A DNA stretch of 64,000 nt, from positions 444,757,793 through 444,821,792 of the forward strand of contig NC_053037.3 in the NCBI RefSeq assembly GCF_002575655.3, in the 5' to 3' direction. Positions 1 to 12,352 of this stretch are shown here, one piece after another; the stretch's first letter is position 1, and every line of letters starts with the position of its first letter. Source of the DNA: Aegilops tauschii subsp. strangulata. Its lineage: Eukaryota > Streptophyta > Magnoliopsida > Poales > Poaceae. A model generated the notes under the pieces. That model was given only the letters and a program-made list of their open reading frames with translations. It ran no database searches and was not told the DNA's origin. The position numbers were made by a program, and so were the translations under genes.

Positions 1-1
1 A

Positions 2-1668
2 TTACAAGATGGCAAACCTATTGCATACTTTTCTAAAAAATTGAGTGGGCCTAGTCTGAACTATTCTACTTATGATAAAGAGTTATATGCTCTTGTTCGG
101 ACCTTAGAAACATGGCAACATTATTTTTGGCCCAAAGAACTTGTTATACATTCTGATCATGAGTCTTTGAAACACATTAAAAGTCAAGCAAAACTGAACC
201 GTAGACATGCTAAATGGGTTGAATACATTGAGACTTTCCCTGATGTCATTAAACACAAGAAGGGTAAAGAGAATGTTATTGTTGATGCATTTTCTCGTTG
301 TTATACTATGCTTTCACAACTTGACTTCAAAATATTTGGTTTGGAGACCATCAAAGATCAATATGTGCATGATGCTGAATTCAAAGATGTATTGCAGAAT
401 TGTAAAGAAGGAAGAACATTGAACAAGTTTGTCCTTAATGATGGATTTGTGTTTCGTGCTAACAAGCAATGCATTCCAGCTAGCCCTGTTCGTCTTTTGT
501 TGTTGCAGGATGCGCATGGAGGAGGATTAATGAGACACTTTGGTGTCAAGAAGACGAAGGACGTACTTGCTACACATTTCTTTTGGCCAAAGATGAGACG
601 GGATGTTGAGCGTTTTGTTGCTCGCTGCACTACATGTCAAAAAGCTAAGTCACGACTCAATCCTCATGGTTTATATATGCCTTTGCCTGTACCTAGTGTT
701 CCATGGGAGGATATATCTATGGACTTTGTTTTAGGTTTACCTCGAACAAAGAAGGGGAGGGATAGCATATTTTTTGTCATGGATATATTTTCGAAAATGA
801 CACACTTCATACCATGTCATAAAAGTGATGATGTGCTAATGTTGCTGATTTGTTCTTTTGTGAAATTATTCGCTTGCATGGTGTGCCAAATACTATTGTT
901 TCATATCGTGATACTAAATTTCTTAGCCACTTTTGGAGATGTTTATGGGCTAAGTTGGGGACTAAACTTCTTTTTAGTACTACTTGTCACCCCCAAACTG
1001 ATGGACAAACTGAAGTAGTCAATAGAACATTGTCTACTATGCTTAGGTCTGTTTTGAAGAATAATAAGAAAATGTGGGAAGAATGCTTGCCTCATATTGA
1101 ATTTGCTTATAATCGTTCATTGCATTCTACTACTAAGATGTGCCCTTTTGAAATTGTGTATGATTTCCTACCTCGTGCACCCATTGATTTGTTGCCTCTT
1201 CCATCTTCGGAGAAGGTTAATTTTGATGCTAAACAATGTGCTGAATTGATCTTTAAAATGCATGAGTTAACTAAGGAAAAAATTTAGCGTATGAATGCTA
1301 AATATAAACTTGCTGGAGATAAGGGTAGAAAACATGTTGTGTTTGCACGTGGAGATCTTGTTTGGTTACATTCGCATAAGGATAGGTTTCCTGATTTGCA
1401 CAAATCAAAGCTAATGCCATGTGCTGATGGTCCTTTTAAGGTGTTAAAGAAAATAAATGATAATGCATATAAACTTGAGCTGCCTGTAGTTTTTGGGGTT
1501 AGTCCCAACATTGCATATTTGAAGCCTTATTTGGGTGAGGAAGATGAGCTTCCATCAAGGACGACTTCATTTCAAGAAGGGGAGGATGATGAGGACATAT
1601 ACTCACAACCACAACCCCTACTGCTACATATACTGGACCAATTACTAGAGCTCGTGCACGCCAATTAA
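2..1668 (+). pseudogene. Gypsy polyprotein fragment: RNase H and integrase, broken
   Basis: The frame is open from base 2. RNase H shows [10 protein letters not shown] and [11 protein letters not shown] and ends near NVIVDAFSR. It is followed by the integrase zinc finger (HFGVKKT, later CTTCQKAK) and the core with [11 protein letters not shown] and [14 protein letters not shown] residues ([16 protein letters not shown]). The C-terminal region ends in a GEDDED tail that crosses into the LTR. A frameshift lies at about 829-835. An in-frame TAG lies at 1285-1287. The second integrase motif reads SYRD at 901-912, so the catalytic aspartate is replaced by tyrosine. The product would have copied and inserted the element's DNA in the nucleus. 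This copy cannot be functional. Confidence 0.9.
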
Positions 1669-2497
1669 ATTATCAAGTACTTTCGTTTCTTGGTAATGAT
1701 TCTAATGTTCATGAGAATATGATGCTGCCTAAATTGGATACATTTGTTTTGCTTACAAATGAAGGGCCTGACATGGATAAGAGGGATGAACACTAGAGCC
1801 AGACTAAGCATGGAGATGATGGCATGCGCAAGGGGAACAAGAACGGAGTTACAAGTAATGATTTCAGGACTTTGAAGCCACCATAATGACTGCATGAAGC
1901 CTTGGACGAAATATACAAGATGCCACTTCATATTTTTCGTCGAGAGGCTATTCTAGGTGCCGCGTCACCTTATTATTGGGCCCGACCCATGTAATTTCGA
2001 AATACTTGATTATAGGCTGTTTTTAGAGTCCGTATGTGTGGGGAAACAATAGTTAGGGTTGGTTTCGGACCACTCCTTCAAGGGCCACGAATTTCCCCCC
2101 TCTTCCTCCATATATACAGCCCTTAGGGCATCGTTTAGACTTTGGGTTTTGTTTAGATTAAAAGTTCGCCATAGCTGCAACTTCGCGTACTTCGTTCGTG
2201 TTCAACGACCAGACCAAGACGTCACAGAACCCACCTTCATTAATAAAGCTTTCCTCTTATATTTGCAATATCCAGATTGCAATTTCAGTTTCTTGCTTGT
2301 TCTTCGTTTGCTTGCAGGAAATTGACCTTCGTGGTCAAGTTGATCGTGCTCCAGCGTGGTCAATAACCTCTCAAGTTGGTTTAGCGATTGCTAAGGCGCG
2401 ACGTCCTCGCACGTTCGTAGTCGAATCGTCAAAGTCTACTCCACCAAAAACGATAGCCACCATCTCATCGAAAGACGGGACACCTTTGCCTCTATCA
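1587..2497 (+). repeat. 3' LTR of the leftmost gypsy element
   Basis: The LTR starts TGATGAGG directly after the purine tract aagaaggggagga and ends ...CTCTATCA, so TGAT/ATCA form the short terminal inverted repeat. Length is 911 bp. A TATA box (tatata) lies at about 2110-2116, followed by the expected leader. The start is placed by the purine tract and the end by the inverted terminus. The 5' LTR is outside the window, so neither can be confirmed by alignment here. Confidence 0.75.
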
Positions 2498-2574
2498 CTT
2501 TTCTAGTAGACATCCAAAGATTTTTTCAGATTTTTTAAACTTCAGTATTCCAATTCCATGAGATTGGAGGATGG

Positions 2575-2828
2575 TACTCCCTCCTGTCCTTTTTTACTCT
2601 GCATATAAGATTTGTCTGAAGTCAAACTATGTGAAATTTGACTAACTTTATAGAGTAAAAATATCAACATTCACAAGATGAAATCAATGTATGCATCAAA
2701 ATCTAATTTACATATTCTATTACTTTATTATTGTAGAAATTGATATTTCATATAAATATGGTCAAACTTTATGAAGTTTGACTTCAGATAAATTTTATAT
2801 GCGGAGTGAAAAGAGTCCAGAATGAGTA
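2575..2828. mobile_element. Stowaway-like (Tc1/Mariner) MITE
   Basis: The element is flanked by TA on both sides (2575-2576 and 2827-2828) and begins CTCCCTCCTGTCC, the typical Stowaway terminus. The last 100 bases are a degenerate reverse complement of the first 100: a gaagtcaaac segment near the left end pairs with gtttgacttc near the right end. Length is about 250 bp with no coding capacity. Such elements are mobilised in trans by Mariner transposases. Confidence 0.85.
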
Positions 2829-2836
2829 GCACCTAA

Positions 2837-3131
2837 GAGCAAGTACAATAGTGGGCTATAAGGCCGCTTGCATGTCAGTTTTGCCTACATGGAAGATAGA
2901 GACAAGGAAAAAGTGAAGGATTGGGATCTCATGTAAGAGCCAGCCTCTACACGTGCGCTCCTAGGTAAAAGCATTAAGTGAGAATAAAGAGATAGAGAGA
3001 AAATGAAAAAAGTTATAATCTTAGAGTCAACCTTATGGTCAGTCTTACTATATGAGTAATTAATAATGCTAACTCTTGATGACATAGCATGTTTATATAG
3101 CTAACAGCTGGCTAAGCTATTAATCATGCTC
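2837..3131. mobile_element. Harbinger-like MITE
   Basis: The terminal sequence gagcaagtacaatag at the left matches a diverged inverse (ttaatcatgctc) at the right. Both ends are bordered by TAA (2834-2836 and 3132-3134), the trinucleotide duplication of PIF/Harbinger elements. Length is about 295 bp, AT-rich, with no coding capacity. The family call depends on the TAA duplication and the terminus and is less sure than for the neighbouring Stowaway element, which ends only 8 bases upstream. Confidence 0.65.
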
Positions 3132-3134
3132 TAA

Positions 3135-4091
3135 GTCATGGGGGGCACTGGATATTCGGGGAGACCATTTGTAATGTGCTTCCACTAATAAAAGTTAATA
3201 ATGTGCTTGATGCTTGCATTGCTCGATCCACCAATCAAGCAACCAACGTGCATGTCGTACAACCCATCTGTTCGCTTCCTTCTCACTAGGGTTCTCGCTG
3301 CCTCTTGCCCCATCTCAACAATGTTGAGGTTCCTCCCTGGATTATTTCCCCTCGCCGTGTTTCAAGCTTGAGCTGACCAAGGGAAAATGTTGCATTGCTT
3401 TTCAGCCTTGGCTACATCGGCGAAGTCGGTTTACCTAAGGTTTGGTGTGGCACTATTTTTTGGGATAGGGTTTCCTGATAGCATCCATAACCTCGTCTTC
3501 AACGACAGTCGTGGTGGATCAGGATCTAGTGAAGATGAAGGAGTGAGCTAGTTCTTTGTGAGGAGGATTTGATTATGTGATATTCGAGAACAAAGTTTTG
3601 TCGTAGGTCAAGCTGTTTGATGGATGGCACTGGTAGGGTACATAAGGATGGTCAGGTTGGCCAGTTTTGGTTATTCGAGAACACGAGGTTGGTCTCGAGA
3701 ATCCACTCTGGGCAAAAACATTCAAGCCATCACTTCGCTTGCCCAAACGCCCGCTATTTAGAGATCTCCGGCCATGGCACAACTGCACCACCTTCGAGCC
3801 CCATTTCCCTCTGTCTGAGCCATCGGCACACCACCTATTCATTTCTTCCTTATTTGACCTCCATAAGAAATGGGACCCACTGTTGGTGGTGGCAAACCCT
3901 TTCCCCGTGGCATCGCTAGGATTTGGGGCGGGGTGGACTCATGGCGTGCCCGATGTGCGGTCCGTATTACGGCGGGAGAGTCTTCAAGCTATCGAAGGAG
4001 GAGAACTCAGATGAGGAGGACGCGGCAATGGAGAATTTGGGAGGAGGAGTAGGCACCTACTGCTGGATTGAGGATTCACCCTTCAGCAGGC
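3135..4091. other. Unclassified base-layer DNA, possible decayed gene fragment
   Basis: This segment matches no repeat I recognise. It has the composition of decayed genic DNA: an actagggttctcgctgcc stretch near 3285 resembles a plant 5' UTR, and short GC-rich open segments end in a glutamate-rich piece (GGRVFKLSKEENSDEED, about 3975-4020). No reading frame is long or intact. It is cut at 4091 by the solo LTR and resumes at 12353. It could equally be an old DNA-transposon interior. Confidence 0.4.
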
Positions 4092-4637
4092 TGATGTCTA
4101 CTACACAACTTGTTCTTGTAGACTCGTGTTGGGCCTCCAAGCGCAGAGTTTTGTAGGATAGTAGCAACCCTCAAGTGGATGACCTAAGGTTTATCAATCA
4201 GTGGGAGGCGTTGGTTGAAGATGATCTCCTCAAACAACCCTGCAACCAAATACAAGAAATCTCTTGTGTCACCAACACACCCAATACAATGGAAAATTGT
4301 ATAGGTGCACTAGTTCGGCGAAGAGATGGTGACACAACTCGAGTATGGATAATAGATATAGATTTTTGTAATCTGGAAATATAAAAACAGTAAGGTAGCG
4401 AGTGATAAAACGAAACACAAACGGTATTGCAATGCTTGGAAACGAGGCCTGAGGTTCATACTTTCACTAGTGCAATCTCTCAATAGTGCAAAGATAATTG
4501 AATCATATAATAATCCCTCAACATGCGACAAAGAATCACTCCAAAGTTCTTATCTAGCAGAGAATATAAGATGAAATTGTTGTAGGGGACGAAACCACCT
4601 TAAAGTTATCTTTTCTGATCAATCTATTGAGCCATCC

Positions 4638-6205
4638 TGATGTCTACTATGCAACTTTATTCTTATAGACACGTGTTGGGCCTCCAAGCGCAGAGTTTTG
4701 TAGGACAGTAGCAATTTTCCCTCAAGTGGATGACCTAAGGTTTATCAATCCGTGGGAGGCGTAGGATGAAGATGGTCTCTCTCAAATGATCCTGCAACCA
4801 AATACAGGAAATCTCGTGTGTCCTCAACACACCCAATACAGTGGCAAATTGTATAGGTGCACTAGTTCGGTGAAGAGATGGTGATAAAAGTGTAATATGG
4901 ATGGTAGAAATATATTTTTATAATCTGAATAAATAAAAACAGCAAGGTAGCAAATAGTAAACGGGCAAAAAAACGGTATAGCAATGCTTAAAAATGAGGC
5001 CTAGGGTCCGTACTTTCACTAGTGCAACCTCTCAACAATGCTAACATAGTTGGATCATATGATTATCCCTCGAAGTGTAATAAAGAATCACTCATGAGTT
5101 CCTATTAGTGGGGAACAGAAGATAGATATTGTTTGTAGGGTACGAGACCACCTCAAAGCTATTCTTTTCGTTCGATCTATTCAAGAGTTCCTACTAAAAT
5201 AACACAAAGCTATTTTTTCCGTTCGATCTATCCTAGAGTTCGTACTAGAATAACACCAAAGCAAATTCATATTCATAATACTCAATCCATCACAAGGAAC
5301 TACGATGGGACCCCAAAGTTTCTACAGGAGAAAAACATGCATCAACCCCTATGCATAGATTACCCCAATATCACCGCGGGAGTCCGCGAGTTGAATGCCA
5401 AGACACATATCAAGTGAATCAGTATGATACCCCAATTGTCACCTCAAGTATTCATACCGCAAGATATATATCATGTGTTCTCATCTCTGAATATTCAATC
5501 CATCAAGACAAAACTTCAAAGGGTAAAGATTCAATTCATCATAATAAGAGTATAGAGGGTAGAAACATCATATGATCCATCTATATTAACAAAGCCCATG
5601 ATATAGATCATGAGAGAGAGAGAGAGATTAAACACATAGCTACTGGTACAAACCCTCAGTCCCGAGGGTGACTACTACCTCCTCATCGTGGTGGCCGCCG
5701 GGATGATGAAGATGGCCACTGGAGATGATTCCCCCTCCTGCAGGGTGCCGGAACGGGGTCTAGATTGGTTTTCATGGAAATAGAGACCTTGCGGTGGCGG
5801 AACTTCTGATCTAGGTTAACCCCGATGGGTTTCGGAATATTTGGGAATTTATAGTGCGAAGAAGGGGTGCGGGAGGCCACCGAGGTGGGCACAACCCACC
5901 TGGGCGCACCAGGCATGGGTTGTGCCCTCCTCGGGGCACCCCCCAGGTGCTGCTCTGGCCCATTGGGTTCCTTCTGGTCCATAAAAAATCTCCGTGGTGT
6001 TTCGCGGTGTTTGGACTCCGTTTGATATTGATTTCCTGCGATGTAAAAAACAAGCAAAAAACAACAACTGGCACTGGGCACTGGGTCAATAGGTTAGTCC
6101 CAAAAAATGATATAAAGTTGCTATAAAATGATTGTAAAACATCCAAAAATGATAAAATAACAGCATGAATACTTCATAAATTATAGATACGTTGGAGACG
6201 TATCA
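4638..6205 (-). repeat. 3' LTR of the WHAM-type element
   Basis: 1568 bp. On the minus strand it begins TGATACGTCTCCAACGTATC and ends AGTAGACATCA. A TATA-like ctataaatt lies on the minus strand at 5846-5854. A (GA)n run lies near 5612-5627. A GC-rich inverted repeat (gggcacaaccca near 5887 against tgggttgtgccc near 5915) precedes the TATA region. Confidence 0.85.
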
Positions 6206-7874
6206 ACATCCCCAAGCTTAATTCCTACTCGTCCTCGAGTAGGTAAATGATAAAAGAAATAATTTATGAAGTGTGAATGCTAGCAAAGTGCATAAGTTTG
6301 ATCAATGACAATTTCAATCACTTTTCCTAGCATCATAACAACAATTCTTTCATATAAAACTTGTCATGTTATAGTGGCAACCAATTCACATGTTACGGTT
6401 TCTACAATGAACTCTCTTGAAACTCAACAACCTATGTTCTTAGTCACCAAGCAATTGCAATTCAACTTATTCAACAGAGTTTAAGTAAGAGCTCCACATA
6501 CTCAACCATCATATAGTCTTCTCTGATTGCTAATACTCACCGCATACACATGAGCAAAACGTTTCAACCGGACACATAGAAAGATAGGGGCTTATTGTTT
6601 TGCCTCCCAACGTATTCACCTCAAAGGTGATGTCAACAATAATAACTCATGCTACCCGTATTCAACTGGACATATGTGCCTAGATCTTTCCTCACCACAT
6701 GATGCTTGCCAAAAGAGAAAAATAAAAAGGAATAGAGAGAATAACTTTGACTCTTTGCATAAAAATAAATACTGAAAATTAACAGATAGGCCCTTCGCAG
6801 AGGGAAGCACAGGTTGCCATGCGCTTACTTGTTTGTATGCTCAACCCCTTAGTGCAAAAGAACGTCACGTTATATTGCCCCTTATGATAGCAACCTTTAT
6901 TATGCAGTCCGTAGCTTTTATTGCTTTGCCATCATAAGTTCGTACAACGCTCAATTTTCTCTTACACTAAATGATCTCACACTTTTAGAAGCAATTTTTA
7001 TTGCCTTTATTGCACCGATGACAACTTACTTGAAGGATCTGACTCAATCCTTAGGTAGGTATGGTGGACTCTTGAAAATAAGATTAGGGTTTAAGGGTTT
7101 TTGGATGCACAAGTAGTATCTCTACTTGGTTCGGAATTTTTGGCTAGCAAAGATGGGGGGCAAGCACCACATGTTGAAGGAGCTATAACAATATGACTTC
7201 TATGTGAATATGAGCAAACATAAATCATTACGTTGTCTTCGTTGTCCAACGTCAACAATTTTGGCATATAATATTTAGATGGGGGCTCACAATCACAAAA
7301 GATTTCTAGGATAGTGTATTTGCATGTGAAAGTTCTCTTCCTTATACTAGTTATTCGTGAATTGCTTGTATGACCAAAATTGTGATTGTCAAGCCTCGAA
7401 AGATTTCACTTTCTAAACCCAATGTGAAGCTACCACTAGGCATGATATGATTTCAACTTCATGACATTCAATTTATTCAACAATTTTCTCATAGGATATA
7501 AGTGAAGCACAAGAGCAAAAACTTGGAACACGTGAGAAATTTGTATATTAAACTTCTGCAAAAAGAATCAACTCAAAAGCACTCTTCTTCTAAAAATTAG
7601 ACCTATTTTCGTGAGCGCAAAAGTTTCTGTTTTTCAGCAGGGTCAAATCAACTATCACCCAACATGATCCCAAAAGCTTTACTTGGCACTTTATTGAAAC
7701 AAAAGCAATAAAACATGATTACTACAGTAGCCTAATCATGTGAACACACAAAAATAGTAGGTAAAAGTGTTGGGTTGTCTCCCAACAAGCGCTTTTGTTT
7801 AATGCCTTTTAAGCTAGGCATGATGATTCAATGATGCTCGCATAAAAGATAAGAATTGAAACATAAAGAGAGCA
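6206..7874 (-). other. 3' non-coding interior of the WHAM-type element
   Basis: No reading frame of note. The end next to the LTR reads, on the minus strand, ctcgaggacgag followed by aagcttgggga just before the LTR start, the polypurine-type motif also seen before the Sabrina-type 3' LTR at 48711. The rest is AT-rich leader or trailer sequence of the family. Confidence 0.6.
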
Positions 7875-9564
7875 TCATGAATCATAAGTTCCTCTCTCAT
7901 AATAATTCTCAGTAGCATCATGAATAGATTCATCAATATAACCATTACATAAAGCATTCTCTTCATGGTCCAGAAGCATAGACAATTTATTACTCTCTAT
8001 GGCATACATGTCATCATAATAATCATCATAGATAGCAACTTCATTGTCATAATCAATTGAAACCTCTTCGAAAATAGTGGATGCATCACTAAATAAAGTC
8101 ATGACCTCTCCAAATCCACTTTCATCAATATTGTAATAAGATTCAACACCCTCCAAAATAGTGGGATCACTACTACCTAGAGTTGACACTCTTCCAAACC
8201 CACTTTTATCAATGAAATCATCATAAATAGGAGGCATGCTTTCATCATAATAGGTTTGATCATTAAAAGTAGGGGGAATAAAAATATCATCTTCATTAAA
8301 CATAGCATCTCCAAGCTTGGGACAAACATTAATTGCAACAAATAAATTCTCAAACATGTCATTCTCATCAAACATAGCAAACCCAAGCTTGTGGCTTGGC
8401 ATATCATAAGCATAATCATTCTCATCATTAATAGTATGAATGGCACCAACGGTATAACAATTGCTATCATCATAATTTCCCAAGTTGGTGCCAAAAAGAT
8501 TTCCAATATTATAAGAAGTATCATTATCTTCCCAATCATAATCATCACAACAAGCAATAGGCATAACAAAATCATCATCAATAGTGCTCTCGGTCATTGT
8601 GCCATAAGATATAGAAGCAATATCATCATCAAGTGCATCATCTTCCACAATTATTTTTGATTCATTTTCATGAGGCACAACAATAATAGGAGCAACATTA
8701 TTTGGGGGAGGTACCTTTTTACCTCTCTTCTTTCTTCTTTTCTTCTTCTTCACCACATCATGTGTGGGTTTAATTAATCTTTTCAAGCTTCTTATTGATG
8801 AGATTGGTTGGATAAGAAGCTCCTCCTCGTTACCTGATTCATCATAATAAACACTAGGAGGTTTTTGGGAAATATTGTCCCTTTCATTAGTACTCTCTTC
8901 ATATTCTATTTGTTCTCTTGACTTTAGATAGTTGGCAATATAAGGATTCTCAATGCAATTTACCGCACAAAACATATAAATTTCCTCTAGATCAAAATCA
9001 AGAAATATCTCGAGATTAAATTTAGGAATACCCTTAGTTATACGTTTCATTTCTTCATACCCCAAAAGAAGAATAAGCTCTTTGTGATGCTCAAGGGTAA
9101 TCAAGTTATCACAATGTTTGGACACGATTTGATCATGAAAGAATTTGCATTGGAGATTTAAATGACCATGTTCATTGCAAAGTTCACAAGGATGGCGAAA
9201 GAAATTAAATTTTTCAGCACAATCATCTAGCCTCTCTTGCAACTTTTTCGTTTCTAAATATTTATGCTTCTTACAAAAACTATCTTCCCTTTTTGGTGTG
9301 CAAAGGCACTCCCAATTCACTGCGAAAAAAAGTAACATGCTTATAAGAAACATTTTTATCATGACTTGTGCAATCATCATTAGCATTTTGGATATTCAAA
9401 GAATTCACACTAACAACATTGCAAGCATGCTCATCATTCAAATATTTTGTGCCAAGCATTTTATTGACTTCTTCTTCTAACAATTGAGCACAATTTTCTG
9501 ATCCATCATTTTCAAGAAAGATATCATAAAGATGATCAATAATATGATGCAACCTCAATTCCAT
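7875..9564 (-). pseudogene. Gag-like protein of the WHAM-type element, frameshifted
   Basis: Two overlapping frames (9564-9280 and 9386-7875) join through a single-nucleotide shift at about 9285-9330. The protein of roughly 590 residues starts MELRLHHIIDHLYDIFLEN. It has one zinc-knuckle-like motif CELCNEHGHLNLQC (C-x2-C-x4-H-x4-C), a basic stretch KKKKRRKKRGKK and a very long acidic, tyrosine-rich C-terminal half. The knuckle suggests RNA binding in a gag-like role. The acidic tail has no domain I recognise. It is the only protein this element encodes, and it lies where gag should be, just after the 5' LTR. Confidence 0.7.
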
Positions 9565-9661
9565 ATTTTTTTTGTAGTTTTATTTTATAGACCAAACTAG
9601 TAATAAACAAGAAACTAAAAGATTCAATTGCAAGATCTAAAGATATACCTTCATGCACTCA

Positions 9662-9682
9662 CCTCCCCGGCAATGGCGCCAT
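9662..9682 (-). other. Primer-binding site, tRNA-Asp type
   Basis: On the minus strand the sequence TGGCGCCATTGCCGGGGAGG lies about 10 bases inside the 5' LTR. It is close to the complement of the 3' end of plant tRNA-Asp, the primer used by Athila-lineage elements, and it fixes the orientation of the element. Confidence 0.75.
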
Positions 9683-9691
9683 AAAAGAGCT

Positions 9692-11265
9692 TGATGTCTA
9701 CTACGCAACTTTATTCTTGTAGACACATGTTGGGCCTCCAAGCGCAGAGTTTTGTAGGACAATAGAAATTTTCCCTCAAGTGGATGACCTAAGGTTTATC
9801 AATCTGTGGGAGGCGTAGGATGAAGATGGTCTCTCTCAAATGATCCTGCAACCAAATACAAGAAATCTCTTGTGTCCCCAACACATTCAATACAATGGCA
9901 AATTGTATAGGTGCACTAGTTCGGCGAAGAGATGGTGATAAAAGTGTAATATGGATGGTAGAAATATATTTTTATAATCTGAATAAATAAAAACAACAAG
10001 GTAGCAAATAGTAAACGGGCACAAAAATGGTATAGCAATGCTTAAAAATGAGGCCTAGGGTCCGTACTTTCACTAGTGCAACCTCTCAACAATGCTAACA
10101 TAGTTGGATCATATGATTATCCCTCAAAGTGTAATAAAGAATCACTCCCGAGTTCCTATTAGCGGGGAACAAAAGATAGATATTGTTTGTAGGGTACGAG
10201 ACCACCTCAAAGCTATTCTTTTCATTTGATCTATTCAAGAGTTAGTACTAAAATAACACAAAGCTATTTTTTTCGTTTGATCTATCCTAGAGTTCATACT
10301 AGAATAACACCAAAGCAAATTCATATTCATAATACTCAATCCATCACAAGGAACTACGAGGGGACCCCAAAGTTTATACTGGAGAAAAACGTGCATCAAC
10401 CCCTATGCATAGATTACCCCAATATCACCACGGGAATCCGTGAGTTGAATGCCAAGACACATATCAAGTGAATCAATATGATAGCCCAAATGTCACCTCA
10501 AGTATTCATACCGCAAGATATATATCATGTGTTCTCATCTCTGAATATTCAACCCGACAAGACAAAACTTCAAAGGGTAAAGATTCAATTCATCATAACA
10601 AGAGTATAAAGGGTAGAAACATCATATGATCCATCTATATTAAGAAAGCCCATGATATAGTCACGAGAGAGAGAGAGATTAAACACATAGCTACTGGTAC
10701 AAACCCTCAGTCCCGAGGGTGGACTACTCCCTCCTCATCGTTGTGGCCGCCGGGATGATGAAGATGGCCACCAGAGATGATTTCCCCTCCGGCAGGGTGC
10801 CGGGACGGGGTCTAGATTGGTTTTCGCGGATATAGAGACCTTGCAGCGGCGAAACTTCTGATCTAGGTTAACCCCGATGAGTTTCGAAATATTTGGGAAT
10901 TTATAGTGCAAAGAAGGGGTGCAGGAGGCCACTGAGGTGGGCACAACCCACCTGGGCGCGCCAGGGGGGCCTGGCACGCCCTAGTGAGTTGTGCCCCCCT
11001 CGGGGCACCCCCCAGGTGCAGCTCTGGCCCATTGGGTTCCTATTGGTCCATAAAAAATCTCCGTGGAGTTTCGCGGTGTTTGGACTCCGTTTGCTATTGA
11101 TTTCCTGCGATGTAAAAAACAAGCAAAAAACATCAACTGACTGGGTCAATAGGTTAGTCCCAAAAAATGATATAAAGTCTCTATAAAATGATTGTAAAAC
11201 ATCCAAAAATGATAAAATAACAGCATGAATACTTCATAAATTATAGATATGTTGGAGACATATCA
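9692..11265 (-). repeat. 5' LTR of the WHAM-type element
   Basis: 1574 bp, same termini as the copy at 4638-6205. Minus-strand TATA-like sequence at about 10899-10906. It ends (plus-strand right end) ...GAGACATATCA and is followed by the tatcc duplication. Confidence 0.85.
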
Positions 11266-12352
11266 TATCCCTATAAGTGTCACAAATGGCCCTAGTGTTC
11301 ATACTAAAATAACACCATATGATACGCATCAACCAACTCTAATGTCACCTAATACTCCAATGTCACCACAAGTATCCGTGAGTTGTTTATTCGATATGCC
11401 TCAAACAACTTTAGATTCATGATGTTCAATCCAACACAAAGAGCTTCAAAGAGTGCCCCTAAAGTTTCTACCAGAGAAAGTAGGACGAAAACGTGCATCA
11501 ACCCCTATGCATAGATTACCCCAATGTCACCTCGGGAATCCGCGAGTTGAGTGCCAAAACATACATCAAGTGAATCAATATAATACCCCATTGTCACCAC
11601 GGATATTCATATACAAGACATACATCAAGTGTTTCTCAAATCCAACAAGTATTAAATCCGATAATAGTGAATCCTCAAAGGTAAAAACTCAATTCATCAC
11701 AACAAGATAGAGAGGGAGAAACACCATGTGACCCAACTATATTAACAAAGCTCACGGTACATCAAGATCGTGCCAAATTAAGAACACGAGAGAGAGAGAG
11801 ATCAAACACATAGCTACTAATGCATATCCTCAGCCTCGAGGGTGAACTACTCCCTCCTCATCATGGTGGCCGCCGGGACAATGAAGATGGCCTCCGGTGA
11901 TGATTTTCCCCTCCAATAGGGTACTGTAAAAGGGTTGTAGATGAGATCGTGAAGGTACAGAGGCTTGCGACGGCGGAGCGGAAGTTCTAGGTTTATTTCT
12001 GGGGGTTTCACTATTTATAGGAATTTTTGACGTTGATTTCATGTCAGGGGGGCCACGAGGGAGCAGCAAGCTCGGGGGGGCGCGCCCCCAGGCTTGTCGT
12101 GCCCTCGTGGCTCTTCTTTCCTTTCCTCGAAGCTTCGGGGGTCTCTTTTTATCCATAAAAAATCACCGTAAATTTTCAGCCCATTCCGTGAACTTTTATT
12201 TCTACACAAAAAATAACACCAAGGTAGTTCTGCTGAAAACAGTGTCGGTCCGGGTTAGTTCTATTCAAATAATACCAAAACCATATAAAATTGTTTTAAA
12301 CATGGCATGAATACTTCATAAATTATAGATACGTTGGAGACATATCACATGC

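Larger units (their letters stand above)
1..2497 (+). mobile_element. Ty3/gypsy retrotransposon, 3' part, runs off the left edge
   Basis: The window opens inside the polyprotein of a Ty3/gypsy element. What remains is RNase H, integrase with its zinc finger, the integrase C-terminal region and the 3' LTR. RNase H before integrase is the gypsy domain order. The LTR follows a purine-rich tract (1574-1586) and ends at 2497. The next five bases (ctttt) would be the target-site duplication, but the left partner lies outside the window. No chromodomain is visible at the C terminus. The coding frame runs into the LTR, as in some chromoviruses, so the clade (CRM/Reina-like) is only a guess. Confidence 0.9.
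4638..11265 (-). mobile_element. WHAM-type LTR retrotransposon without pol
   Basis: A 6.6 kb element with two similar LTRs (1568 and 1574 bp), a primer-binding site, a gag-like reading frame and a purine tract, all consistent with minus orientation. The flanks are catcc (4633-4637) and tatcc (11266-11270), a 5-bp duplication with one mismatch. The 3.5 kb interior encodes no protease, reverse transcriptase or integrase, so the element is non-autonomous. The two LTRs differ by roughly 5 percent over the first 230 bases by eye. It sits inside a solo LTR of its own family. Confidence 0.85.
4092..12347 (-). repeat. Solo LTR, WHAM type, split by a nested element
   Basis: The two parts are 4092-4637 and 11271-12347. 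Read on the minus strand they form one LTR that starts TGATATGTCTCC and ends GTAGACATCA, the same family and orientation as the element inside it. The flanks are caggc (4087-4091) and catgc (12348-12352), a 5-bp duplication with one mismatch, so this is a solo LTR left by LTR-LTR recombination rather than part of a full element. A minus-strand TATA box (ctataaatag) lies at 12011-12020. It is clearly diverged from the LTRs nested in it. Confidence 0.8.

Noticed and set aside
5683..6146. Open frames of 111-132 codons in the WHAM-type LTR
   Set aside because: They overlap each other in several frames, recur only because LTRs are duplicated, and fall in the GC-rich hairpin and leader region.
8177..8660. 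Open frames rich in Ile, Met and Leu on both strands
   Set aside because: These are shadows of the acidic, repetitive gag-like frame on the minus strand.
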